The position numbers were made by a program, and so were the translations under genes. Below the pieces are notes generated by a model. It was not told the DNA's origin and searched no databases. It worked only from the letters and a program-made list of their open reading frames with translations. From WO2-35-19 sp964365465 (GTDB taxonomy: Bacteria > Patescibacteriota > Minisyncoccia > Phycocordibacterales > WO2-35-19), in the NCBI GenBank assembly GCA_964365465.1, contig CAYIPT010000016.1:1-13294 (forward strand): DNA of 13,294 nt. The letters run 5' to 3'. Shown here piece by piece: positions 1-6,096 of the stretch (the stretch's first letter is position 1; every line of letters starts with the position of its first letter).

Positions 1-961
1 CATAGCATTTGGGTTTTTCCAAGAACTCTCTTGGCCGAGATTTTCGTGGCAATGGATTGTCCCATTTTCATGGGAATTAGTTGTTGTCATGATTATTCTC
101 TTGGCAAGTGTGCTTTTTCTTTTTTGGAATATTTCCAAATTCACCAAGAAAGAAGAGGACACAAAAAAACCCGATCCTGCCACTAAAAGGGAGACCACCG
201 AAAAGAAAGAAGCTAAAAGCAAAGAAACCGGCGGATCAGTTTGGAAACCGGTATTGAAGTTTGCTTTGGTGGCGTTAGTGCTTTTGTTTGGATTTGGCGC
301 TTTTCGCCACTTCTTCCCCGGTAGTAGCAATAGCACATCCAGCCGAACGCCAGCGGGAACAAACATGTCGCATAGTGTGCCAGCGGAGATTGCTCTACCG
401 ATCATCGCTGATTGTGAATCTGGCGGAGGAGTACCAGGTGCCGCTCATCATTTTGGGCCAGATGGCAAACCACTTCGAAATAAGGAGGGGTCAACGGCTA
501 TCGGCAAGTATCAAATCCTTGCTTCGGATCATGAAGAGAGAGCAAAGAAAATGGAGTTTGATATTCAAACCGAGGAAGGCAACGAGAGTTACGCAAAATA
601 TCTTTACGCAAACGAGGGTGGCACCAAGCATTGGGAGGCAGATCCACGATCAGTCGCCTGCTGGGAACCAAAGTTGAGAGCTTACACTTGGGGGGGTCAT
701 GAGATTTCTTTGGTTATAAGGGCTCCAATTGGAAATGAGTGGAGCGACATAATTCCCCTGCCCCGCAATGGTGGTTATCACTCACTCGACGGATTCGGAA
801 AGAAATATATCGCTCGATGGAATAATGGGCGACTGGACCAAACGGACGAAGAGTTGCCTCGTCCGGAAGGAGTACAAAAAAAGAAACCGGCAATTGTCTA
901 CGACTTTTGTCTCAAATCAAGAGAGACAGAAGTTGTGCCAATTACAGTTAAATTTTACTAA
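1..961 (+). CDS. Membrane-anchored lytic transglycosylase-like protein, 5' partial
   Basis: The frame is open from base 2 with no start codon before the ATG at 89, and no promoter-like box precedes that ATG. The 29 upstream codons are hydrophobic and Trp-rich and complete the first membrane helix, so I read the gene as starting outside the window. Numbering from Met-89: helix one about 1-14, a Lys/Glu/Thr-rich linker 16-52, helix two about 54-73, then a transglycosylase-like domain about 100-192. That domain shows I-A-D-C-E110-S-G-G, G-S-T-A-I-G-K-Y-Q-I at 134-143 and a closing C-W at 191-192, the layout of SLT/Rpf-like muramidases with Glu110 as likely catalytic acid. Residues 195-290 look beta-rich and are unassigned. 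Likely role: local peptidoglycan opening for the secretion machine encoded opposite (VirB1-like job, inferred). The stop codon touches a strong terminator. Confidence 0.7.
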   Translation, partial: IAFGFFQELSWPRFSWQWIVPFSWELVVVMIILLASVLFLFWNISKFTKKEEDTKKPDPATKRETTEKKEAKSKETGGSVWKPVLKFALVALVLLFGFGAFRHFFPGSSNSTSSRTPAGTNMSHSVPAEIALPIIADCESGGGVPGAAHHFGPDGKPLRNKEGSTAIGKYQILASDHEERAKKMEFDIQTEEGNESYAKYLYANEGGTKHWEADPRSVACWEPKLRAYTWGGHEISLVIRAPIGNEWSDIIPLPRNGGYHSLDGFGKKYIARWNNGRLDQTDEELPRPEGVQKKKPAIVYDFCLKSRETEVVPITVKFY

Positions 962-988
962 GGGGAGCCACGCTCCCCTTCTTTTTTT
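961..988 (+). terminator. Rho-independent terminator after the transglycosylase gene
   Basis: A perfect 8-bp GC-rich stem (961-968 with 972-979, loop CAC) is followed by a T-rich run at 980-988. The stem begins at the last base of the TAA stop codon. It separates this gene from the convergent pilin operon ending at 1007. Confidence 0.9.
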
Positions 989-1006
989 ACCATTAAAAAT
1001 AAAATT

Positions 1007-1273
1007 TTACTTGCAGAAAAACATACCTCCGCAGGGAATATTAAAAGTATTTAAAACTAAATTCAAAATACCATAAACGGAAAACATTATAAAAAGACCG
1101 ACTATCCCATACATAACATTTTTTTTGCTTGTTTCGTCTTTGCTGTCCGATTTCCATATCATCTCGGCTATGCCATAAAATAAATAAATAGTGGCAATGG
1201 TAAAGCCCAAAACAATAAGCGGGTTCAAAACAAGATCAGCTATTTTACCTAAGAGTTCTTTTACTTCGGGCAT
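1007..1273 (-). CDS. Small T4SS pilin-like membrane protein (last of array, own promoter)
   Basis: 88 residues with two predicted membrane helices, about 17-40 and 53-77, and no signal peptide. The second helix carries Y-G-I-V-G-L-F-I-M-F-S-V-Y-G (55-68), the signature shared with five upstream neighbours, so it is a paralogue of the tandem array. It differs in having a Cys-containing tail (C81 and C87) in place of the acidic or Pro-rich tail of the others. A TGC-TAAAAT box ends 6 nt before the ATG, and a possible terminator lies between it and the preceding gene, so it is probably transcribed on its own. Family knowledge: two-helix TrbC/VirB2-like pilins are inserted in the inner membrane and assembled into a pilus or channel. 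Whether this copy is structural is unknown. Confidence 0.75.
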   Translation of the reverse strand: MPEVKELLGKIADLVLNPLIVLGFTIATIYLFYGIAEMIWKSDSKDETSKKNVMYGIVGLFIMFSVYGILNLVLNTFNIPCGGMFFCK

Positions 1274-1279
1274 GTCTAT

Positions 1280-1288
1280 ATTTTAGCA
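1280..1288 (-). promoter_or_regulatory. Extended -10 promoter, leaderless type, for the 88-aa pilin gene
   Basis: TGC-TAAAAT on the minus strand (TAAAAT 1280-1285, TG at 1287-1288) ends 6 nt before the ATG at 1273, which puts the expected start of transcription on the A of the ATG. No convincing -35 box is visible. Confidence 0.55.
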
Positions 1289-1336
1289 AACAAACCCAAC
1301 TTCGCGCAAGGCTTCGCTGGGCAAGTAAAAACAAAA

Positions 1337-1365
1337 ACACGAGGTGTGCATTTCACATCCCCCGT
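1337..1365 (-). terminator. Probable terminator after the main pilin operon
   Basis: Read on the minus strand, 1365-1354 pairs with 1348-1337 (10 of 12 positions pair counting G-U, with two mismatches) around a 5-nt loop. It is followed by T5-G-T5. It lies 27 bp past the stop of the 114-aa pilin gene. The stem is imperfect, so strength is uncertain. Confidence 0.5.
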
Positions 1366-1391
1366 ATTTTTATTAAAACAAATAAAACAGA

Positions 1392-1736
1392 TTATCTGGG
1401 AATAAGAGGGCCAACCGGAGGAGCGGAACCTTGGTCAACCCCGACAGCAGTACCTATAAATCTGACCAAACCCCAAACTGAAGCCATGACGAAGAGGGCA
1501 ATCACTCCATAAATCATTGTCTTTTTGGCGCCGGCCTTATCCTCATCGGCCCCAAATATGTATTTCACCAAGCCATAGAAGAAGCCGAGCAAAGCCACAG
1601 CAAAAAGGATTGGAATAATCAAATTTACTATCCTGCCTATGGACTGCACTAAGGTTTCAAGGTTGCCAAGCTGTTGGGCAAAAGAAACGAGAGGTAGGGC
1701 CAAAGCTCCAAATGTTAACGCTATTTTTTTTATCAT
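1392..1736 (-). CDS. T4SS pilin-like protein with signal peptide
   Basis: 114 residues. A cleavable signal peptide is likely at 1-20 (V-S-F-A before Q-Q), followed by an amphipathic stretch and two membrane helices at about 38-60 and 73-96. The helix-loop-helix core, F-F-Y-G-L-V-K-Y-I with a charged G-A-D-E-D-K loop and Y-G-V-I-A-L-F-V-M-A-S-V-W-G, matches its array neighbours. The tail is Pro-rich (S-A-P-P-V-G-P-L-I-P-R). It follows the 132-aa gene after a 104-bp AT-rich gap in which I see no clear promoter or terminator. The ATG has no Shine-Dalgarno sequence. Probable role: inner-membrane pilin-like subunit of a type IV secretion-type machine, by family resemblance only. Confidence 0.75.
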   Translation of the reverse strand: MIKKIALTFGALALPLVSFAQQLGNLETLVQSIGRIVNLIIPILFAVALLGFFYGLVKYIFGADEDKAGAKKTMIYGVIALFVMASVWGLVRFIGTAVGVDQGSAPPVGPLIPR

Positions 1737-1840
1737 GTTTATAATATTACTTTTAATTTTTAATAATTAAAACAAACGACCATTTTTAATTTAACTTATA
1801 ATATAACTTTTTTGATTTAAATTCAATTAGTAATCCACAA

Positions 1841-2239
1841 CTAAATCTGAGGATCTGTCCAGCCATCACCAGCAGTTCCGGTGGGACCGCTAGAAGAACC
1901 GCCAATATTTGGTATTTTCATATTCGTTTTAGTATCGTCTATACCGAGCTCTTTTTGTATAAAATAAACAATACCCCAAACAGACGATATGACAAAAAGG
2001 GCCACCACTCCCCATGTCATTATGCTTTTGCCTTCGGCCTTGCCTTGGCCTTCTGACCATATATATTTGGCTACGCCGTAAAAAAATATGGCTAGAGCCA
2101 ACATAAAAGCCAAAGGAATAAGGACATCCACTATTTCTTTGGCTCCCTCGGCCCAATCCTTAATACCTCCTAATCTTTGGGCACTAACAAAAACCGGTAA
2201 TATTGTTAAGGTTATAGCAAAATAAAATTTTTTAAACAT
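1841..2239 (-). CDS. T4SS pilin-like protein with long Gly/Ser tail
   Basis: 132 residues: a signal peptide about 1-20 (F-V-S-A before Q-R), membrane helices about 38-61 and 74-95, and an extended Gly/Ser/Thr-rich C-terminal tail from about 108. The core F-F-Y-G-V-A-K-Y-I-W-S-E-G-Q-G-K-A-E-G-K is nearly identical to the 116-aa gene just upstream (F-F-Y-G-V-A-K-F-I-W-G-E-G-Q-G-K-D-E-G-K), so the two are the closest pair in the array and probably a recent duplication. The tail is the most divergent part and would be the exposed end. It lies 22 bp after its neighbour and is probably cotranscribed. Confidence 0.75.
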   Translation of the reverse strand: MFKKFYFAITLTILPVFVSAQRLGGIKDWAEGAKEIVDVLIPLAFMLALAIFFYGVAKYIWSEGQGKAEGKSIMTWGVVALFVISSVWGIVYFIQKELGIDDTKTNMKIPNIGGSSSGPTGTAGDGWTDPQI

Positions 2240-2261
2240 ATATTTTAATTATCATAATTAA

Positions 2262-2612
2262 TTAGTAAGTAGCTTTTGGTATTTGCATGGGGATCTCGGA
2301 ACTGGATATATTGAGTTCGCTTTCTATGAGATAAATGATACCCCACACAGACGATATAACAAATAACCCCACTATGCCCCAGACCATCACTTTTTTACCC
2401 TCATCTTTACCTTGCCCTTCACCCCAAATAAATTTGGCCACTCCATAAAAAAAGCAAACCACGGCCAAAGAAAAAGCTATGGGGATGAGCCAGTTTATTA
2501 TGTTGGCGATATCTCCGATCAGGATCGTTGTGTTTCTCAACAAAGCATTAGCCAAAATCGGTAAAGTTGTTAAAACAAGAACAAAATTAACTTTGTGAAT
2601 TTTATTTAACAT
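2262..2612 (-). CDS. T4SS pilin-like protein with signal peptide
   Basis: 116 residues: an N-terminal signal peptide or helix about 8-24, membrane helices about 39-63 and 76-97, and a short tail ending I-P-K-A-T-Y. The conserved second helix reads W-G-I-V-G-L-F-V-I-S-S-V-W-G (78-91). It is the near twin of the 132-aa gene downstream across the central loop. It lies 16 bp after the 88-aa gene on the same strand and no Shine-Dalgarno sequence precedes the ATG. Likely an inner-membrane pilin-like subunit; paralogy with its neighbours is visible directly, the function is inferred. Confidence 0.75.
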   Translation of the reverse strand: MLNKIHKVNFVLVLTTLPILANALLRNTTILIGDIANIINWLIPIAFSLAVVCFFYGVAKFIWGEGQGKDEGKKVMVWGIVGLFVISSVWGIIYLIESELNISSSEIPMQIPKATY

Positions 2613-2628
2613 AAATTTTAATTAATTA

Positions 2629-2895
2629 TTATTTTTTATTAACATTTTCAATAGGCGGTATGCCAAGCTCTGCTTGTATAAAACTAATTATACCCCATAT
2701 TGAAAAAGCGACAAAGAGACCGACTATGCCCCAGCCCATTACCCGCTTGCCTTCTTTGGCGGCATTTTCACTCACCGCCCCCGTTCTTATATATTTGGCC
2801 ACGCCCCAGAAAAAATAAAACAAACACAAAGCAAAAGCCAAAGGTATCAGTATGTTTTTCACTATCTCAAACGCCGCATTTATTAAATCAATCAT
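2629..2895 (-). CDS. Small T4SS pilin-like protein without signal peptide
   Basis: 88 residues, two membrane helices (about 13-36 and 53-75) joined by a basic loop, R-T-G-A-V-S-E-N-A-A-K-E-G-K-R. The second helix has W-G-I-V-G-L-F-V-A-F-S-I-W-G (55-68). It lacks the N-terminal signal segment of the three genes that follow it. Its start codon overlaps the stop of the 92-aa gene by 4 bp (2892-2895), so the two are probably translationally coupled. That would explain initiation without a Shine-Dalgarno sequence. Confidence 0.75.
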   Translation of the reverse strand: MIDLINAAFEIVKNILIPLAFALCLFYFFWGVAKYIRTGAVSENAAKEGKRVMGWGIVGLFVAFSIWGIISFIQAELGIPPIENVNKK

Positions 2896-3170
2896 AATTT
2901 TATTGGGATTTGTGGAATAAAGGGTTTATCACCAAAACCAAATTCGCCCTGGAAAAAAGCCACGATGCCCCAAATGGTAACAAGAACAAACATGCCCACA
3001 ATGCCCCAGATAATTAAATTTTTACTCTCCCCTATTTCTTTTTCACTACCGGCCGATTTTATGAACCTCGCCACTCCCCAAACAAAAACCAAAAATGCCG
3101 CGGCTCCCAAAAGAGGTATCAAAGCAAGTCCTATATCAGTAAACATTTTTATAATTTCGGTTAAATTCAT
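2892..3170 (-). CDS. Small T4SS pilin-like protein without signal peptide
   Basis: 92 residues: an amphipathic N-terminus, membrane helices about 13-36 and 50-73, and a tail containing P-F-I-P-Q-I-P-I. The core V-W-G-V-A-R-F-I, a charged loop (G-S-E-K-E-I-G-E-S-K), and W-G-I-V-G-M-F-V-L-V-T-I-W-G places it in the same six-member subfamily as the following genes. It starts 4 bp after the 143-aa gene and overlaps the next gene by 4 bp. No Shine-Dalgarno sequence is seen. Function is inferred as for the other array members. Confidence 0.75.
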   Translation of the reverse strand: MNLTEIIKMFTDIGLALIPLLGAAAFLVFVWGVARFIKSAGSEKEIGESKNLIIWGIVGMFVLVTIWGIVAFFQGEFGFGDKPFIPQIPIKL

Positions 3171-3174
3171 TTTT

Positions 3175-3606
3175 TTATTTTAATTGCTGAATGGTTTTAT
3201 CTATGGCTACAGAAATAATTTTAGCTCCTAAAAGTATGGCCGCGCCTATGACTGCGTATTTCAGGGCCTCAGTTGCTTCTCCAACTTGTTTGGAATCACC
3301 CCTCGCTGTCACATACTTAAAGCCGGCCCACATGATCATAACGACAGCTATGACTGAGCCAATGGGTATTAAAATGTCATCTATTATCGTATTAATTAGT
3401 CCCGGTATTGTATCGTGTTTGAAAGGGTTTATTATTTTTATGTTCATTGAAACAGGAGACGGATTTTTGCCCACATCGTCTGACCCTGGGTTAGGTTCCC
3501 CAAGCGTACCACTACCCTGAGCCATTAAAAACAGAGGGACTATAAAAATGATTATCAATATTGTTCCCGAAATAAAATGTTTTAAAATGTTTTTATAATT
3601 TTTCAT
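3175..3606 (-). CDS. TrbC/VirB2-like T4SS pilin
   Basis: 143 residues: a signal peptide about 1-30 (L-F-L-M-A-Q), a Gly/Pro-rich segment 31-55, then N-P-F-x5-I-P-G-L-I-N-T-I-I-D-D (60-77), which marks the common CPR type IV pilin layout. Membrane helices follow at about 79-99 and 115-136, separated by T-A-R-G-D-S-K-Q-V-G-E-A. The second helix reads A-L-K-Y-A-V-I-G-A-A-I-L-L-G-A-K and lacks the G-L-F-V-x3-W-G signature of the six genes downstream. It is therefore a different pilin subfamily and the best candidate for a canonical major pilin. It lies 7 bp after the 127-aa gene. Confidence 0.8.
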   Translation of the reverse strand: MKNYKNILKHFISGTILIIIFIVPLFLMAQGSGTLGEPNPGSDDVGKNPSPVSMNIKIINPFKHDTIPGLINTIIDDILIPIGSVIAVVMIMWAGFKYVTARGDSKQVGEATEALKYAVIGAAILLGAKIISVAIDKTIQQLK

Positions 3607-3613
3607 ATTTATT

Positions 3614-3997
3614 TTATTTAGTTCCTTCTACTGGTACTGCGCCTTTAAAATCCCGTTTTAATAAAGTATTGGTTATGGTATTAACAATAATCCAAGCCGA
3701 GAGTATGAACACAAAACCCCAAAAAACTTTCCAGAGCATGACTTTGGCGTCCGATTTTTTATCGGCAATACCTGTGGTCATATACAAAATCCCTGCCCAG
3801 GCAAAAACCCCCGCCGCCACAGGCACTGATATAATTATAATCCACTTTATTATATCGTTCACCATTTGTAGCAAATCTTGATAACCACAGTTGGGACTGC
3901 AATTTGGTACAAACGGCCCTTGAGCAAAAATTAAAACGGGAATAAAAACAAAAAAAAGTGGGAATAAAATAAAAATATTTTTTAAAAAAGTTATCAT
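3614..3997 (-). CDS. T4SS pilin-like protein with N-terminal cysteine pair
   Basis: 127 residues: a signal peptide about 1-26 (V-L-I-F-A-Q-G), a short exported segment with C33 and C37 (P-N-C-S-P-N-C-G), and two membrane helices about 48-74 and 88-110 separated by G-I-A-D-K-K-S-D-A-K. The core W-A-G-I-L-Y-M-T-T-G is characteristic of the TrbC/VirB2-like pilins common in Patescibacteria. The two cysteines could form a disulfide outside the membrane. The start codon overlaps the stop of the solute-binding-like gene by 4 bp (3994-3997), showing one transcript and probably coupled translation. Confidence 0.78.
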   Translation of the reverse strand: MITFLKNIFILFPLFFVFIPVLIFAQGPFVPNCSPNCGYQDLLQMVNDIIKWIIIISVPVAAGVFAWAGILYMTTGIADKKSDAKVMLWKVFWGFVFILSAWIIVNTITNTLLKRDFKGAVPVEGTK

Positions 3998-5277
3998 TTT
4001 GGCAATAAATCAGAGAGCTCCCTGTTGGCCCTAGTTACCGCTTCACTCGTTCTGGCTCGGCCGCTTGTAATTGATTCTATCATGTTTTTGAATATGAGAT
4101 CGGTATCGGCTGGTGACGGATTAAGCCAGCTTCTAGCCCTGATGGCGCTATCATAAAAAATGCTTTCATAAGCGTTCACAGGTTTTTGGCCCAAAAGATC
4201 GTTTCTGGCGGGAGGCAGTTTTAATATTTTGTTAAAGGCCTTAGCGCCATCAGCGCCGGAGAGAATCAAGATAACAGAAAAAGAGGCGTTGGCATTTTTT
4301 GATGATTTGGCGATGGCCAAAGCGTTGAATCGGGCGAAAGAAATATTAATACCACCACCGCGGGATATCGGCATTACAGCCGCATCAAAATTCAAATTTG
4401 GATTTTTTAGTTGTAATGATGATATTTCTTTAGCAAAACCGAAATACAAAGCCAAATCGCCACCCAAAAAATAATTAGTGGAATTTGGTAAAGAGCGATT
4501 CCAGGAATATGACGGCTTAGAGGGGTTGGCAAATTCGGTGTAAAAATTGACAGCCGCCTCAGCCGGAACTGTCGGTTTGTTGAACGAATTGGCAAAAACA
4601 CTTTGTACTTTGTCGTCATTCCATGTAGTGACAGGCGTACCGGCTTGCATAGCTAAATTCAAAACTATTTCTTTAGCGTGGGAAATATTGGCAAACTCCC
4701 CAAGAGCTGTCGCACTTTTTGATATGTTCAAAGCGCCATCTTTTCTGGTTATTATATTGGCCAGATTGTAAAATTCATCCCAATATTTGGGCGGCTGGGT
4801 AAGTTTGGCTTCCGTAAATATGGTCCTGTTCCAATACATCACCAAAGGGTCAATCGATACCGGCAAAGCCAAAGATCCTTCCGGGGCCATATAAATCCAG
4901 CTTCCCTCCACGAAAGAATCCTTGAATTGCCTGGTTGTAAAAACATCATACGGTATGGCAAAAACTTTATTGCGATGTTTCAATATCTTTTCGGAGGGTA
5001 ACATAAAAATATCCGGTCCGTTTCCGGAAGCCAATGATTCTATAAAATCGGCATCAAAATTTTCCTCCGATTTTTCAACATATTGGACATTATAGTCCTT
5101 GCTTTGGTAGAGAGAAGTTTCTTGGATAATATTATTAAAACTGGACTGGGGTATAGTGCCCCACACCACCACTGTAACCGCATTTTTGGAACTGCCTTTG
5201 TAAGCGGAAAAAATGATCACCCCGCCGATTAAAAACACCCCAAATATACTCATCAAAATTATTTGGAATTTTGTCAT
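3994..5277 (-). CDS. Membrane-anchored extracellular solute-binding protein, family 1-like (orphan)
   Basis: I choose the ATG at 5277 (427 residues) because a TATAAT box ends 6 nt before it, as at other genes here. TTG at 5292 or ATG at 5283 in the same frame would lie on or before the expected transcript start. A helix at about 5-24 anchors the N-terminus, and there is no lipobox cysteine. The rest resembles ABC-type sugar-binding proteins: G-N-G-P-D-I-F-M, D-P-L-V-M-Y-W-N-R, P-P-K-Y-W-D-E-F-Y-N-L-A and a late F-A-K-E-I block. No permease or ATPase gene is nearby. It overlaps the first pilin gene by 4 bp and heads the operon, so it may act as a surface receptor or assembly component of the pilus machine instead of in uptake (inference). 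Confidence 0.75.
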   Translation of the reverse strand: MTKFQIILMSIFGVFLIGGVIIFSAYKGSSKNAVTVVVWGTIPQSSFNNIIQETSLYQSKDYNVQYVEKSEENFDADFIESLASGNGPDIFMLPSEKILKHRNKVFAIPYDVFTTRQFKDSFVEGSWIYMAPEGSLALPVSIDPLVMYWNRTIFTEAKLTQPPKYWDEFYNLANIITRKDGALNISKSATALGEFANISHAKEIVLNLAMQAGTPVTTWNDDKVQSVFANSFNKPTVPAEAAVNFYTEFANPSKPSYSWNRSLPNSTNYFLGGDLALYFGFAKEISSLQLKNPNLNFDAAVMPISRGGGINISFARFNALAIAKSSKNANASFSVILILSGADGAKAFNKILKLPPARNDLLGQKPVNAYESIFYDSAIRARSWLNPSPADTDLIFKNMIESITSGRARTSEAVTRANRELSDLLPK

Positions 5278-5283
5278 GCTCAT

Positions 5284-5289
5284 ATTATA
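5284..5289 (-). promoter_or_regulatory. -10 box of the solute-binding/pilin operon, leaderless type
   Basis: A perfect TATAAT on the minus strand with 6 nt to the ATG at 5277. No good -35 is visible. It lies 36 bp outside the left hairpin of the insertion element, so the element sits where upstream promoter elements would be. Confidence 0.5.
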
Positions 5290-5325
5290 CAAAACCCAGC
5301 AAATATCCGCACCCCAAAAAGTGGA

Positions 5326-5352
5326 CTGCCGAGATGGGCATCTTCTCGGCAG
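5326..5352 (+). repeat. Left 27-bp hairpin end of the insertion element
   Basis: Starts CTGCCGAGA and ends TCTCGGCAG (9-bp perfect stem) around the loop TGGGCATCT. Its reverse complement is identical to 6056-6082. Confidence 0.9.
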
Positions 5353-5354
5353 TT

Positions 5355-5363
5355 TGTTATAAT
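5355..5363 (+). promoter_or_regulatory. Extended -10 promoter of the transposase gene
   Basis: TGT-TATAAT at 5355-5363 with 7 nt to the ATG at 5371, implying a leaderless or nearly leaderless mRNA. The hairpin just upstream occupies the place of a -35 box, so the hairpin could affect expression. Confidence 0.6.
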
Positions 5364-5370
5364 CTACTTT

Positions 5371-6054
5371 ATGAATAATAGAGACTATAGAAAATCAGGT
5401 CCAAATTCTTTTCATCATATTTATAATAGAGGTAATGACAAGATGAATATATTTTTAGATGAGAATGATTGTTACTCTTTTCTTGGTTTGTTGGAGGAAA
5501 ATATATTGGGTAAAAAGGAACATTTTTCTTCAAAGGTTTTTATTCTCTCTCCAAAGTCATCCCACATGATAGGCAAAAAATATGTCAGGAAACTTTTACC
5601 AGCGGGAAGTTTTGAAATTGTATGTTTTTGTTTAATGCCAAACCATTTTCATTTATTGGTAAAACAAGTTAAGGAATTGGGAATAGGCAAATTATTGAGC
5701 AAAGTTTGTACAAGTTATTCTAAAAGATTCAATAAAAAATATGGGCATATTGGGCATGTTTTTCAGGATCAATTTAAATCTGTCTTAGTGGAAAACAATA
5801 ATCAACTGCTCCACTTATCGGCATATATACATTCAAATCCAAAAGTTAGCGAGTTAGTTAAAGATCTCGAAAATTGGAAATTTAGCAGTTATCTAAATTT
5901 TATAAACAAGGAACAATATAATCTCTGTAGTAAAAATATTGTTTTAGAACAATTCAAAGATGTTAAAAACTACAAAAAACTTGTAGAGGACAGTGTAGAA
6001 AAAATAAAATCAACAAAAGATTTAAATTATGCACTCCTTGATTCAGAACCTTAA
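5371..6054 (+). CDS. HUH (Y1) transposase, REP-associated/IS200 family
   Basis: 227 residues from the ATG at 5371. The frame is open upstream to 5263, but that extension would read through the hairpin and lies before the promoter, so I reject it. Visible family marks: N-S-F-H-H-I-Y-N-R-G (12-21), the HUH metal-binding pair H92-F-H94 in M-P-N-H-F-H-L-L-V-K, G-H-V-F-Q-D-Q-F-K-S (128-137) and the helix A-Y152-I-H-S-N-P with the probable nucleophilic tyrosine, then W-K-F-S-S-Y (169-174). All key residues are present, so the enzyme could be active. It would nick and rejoin single-stranded DNA at the flanking hairpins. The N-terminal region has an insertion (about 46-80) relative to the shortest RAYTs. 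Confidence 0.88.
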   Translation: MNNRDYRKSGPNSFHHIYNRGNDKMNIFLDENDCYSFLGLLEENILGKKEHFSSKVFILSPKSSHMIGKKYVRKLLPAGSFEIVCFCLMPNHFHLLVKQVKELGIGKLLSKVCTSYSKRFNKKYGHIGHVFQDQFKSVLVENNNQLLHLSAYIHSNPKVSELVKDLENWKFSSYLNFINKEQYNLCSKNIVLEQFKDVKNYKKLVEDSVEKIKSTKDLNYALLDSEP

Positions 6055-6055
6055 T

Positions 6056-6082
6056 CTGCCGAGAAGATGCCCATCTCGGCAG
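6056..6082 (+). repeat. Right 27-bp hairpin end of the insertion element
   Basis: Exact reverse complement of 5326-5352. It lies between the convergent ends of the transposase gene and gyrA and might also stall transcription from both sides, although no T-run follows on either strand. Confidence 0.9.
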
Positions 6083-6096
6083 GTTATTTTGTTGAT

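Larger units (their letters stand above)
5326..6082 (+). mobile_element. IS200/RAYT-type insertion element with hairpin ends
   Basis: 757 bp bounded by two perfect inverted 27-bp copies (5326-5352 and 6056-6082), each itself a 9-bp stem with a 9-nt loop. One HUH transposase gene fills the space: its -10 box starts 5 bp after the left hairpin and its stop codon ends 1 bp before the right one. I see no target-site duplication, as expected for single-strand HUH transposition. It separates the 5' end of the pilin operon from the 3' end of gyrA. The ends resemble REP-type hairpins mobilised by RAYT enzymes. Confidence 0.8.

Noticed and set aside
89..961. ATG at 89 as the true start of the transglycosylase-like gene
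   Set aside because: The frame is open to the left edge, the upstream codons complete a membrane helix, and no promoter box precedes this ATG, unlike other genes in the window.
2700..3881. Plus-strand reading frames opposite the pilin genes
   Set aside because: They mirror the hydrophobic minus-strand genes, have Pro/Thr/Lys-rich low-complexity products and no promoter; they are shadows.
1007..5277. CRISPR-like or other array meaning for the regularly spaced pilin genes
   Set aside because: The repetition is at protein level with diverged DNA; there are no short identical repeats with spacers.
5278..5292. TTG at 5292 or ATG at 5283 as the start of the solute-binding gene
   Set aside because: The TTG lies just upstream of the TATAAT box, so it would probably not be transcribed, and the ATG at 5283 abuts the box. 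ATG at 5277 has the 6-nt spacing seen at other genes. This stays a choice, not proof.
5263..5370. N-terminal extension of the transposase from base 5263
   Set aside because: It would translate the hairpin end and lies before the -10 box at 5358-5363. The family signature starts soon after the ATG at 5371.
6056..6082. Right hairpin of the insertion element as a classic terminator for gyrA
   Set aside because: No T-run follows the stem on the minus strand. The exact inverted copy at the other end explains it better as an element end.
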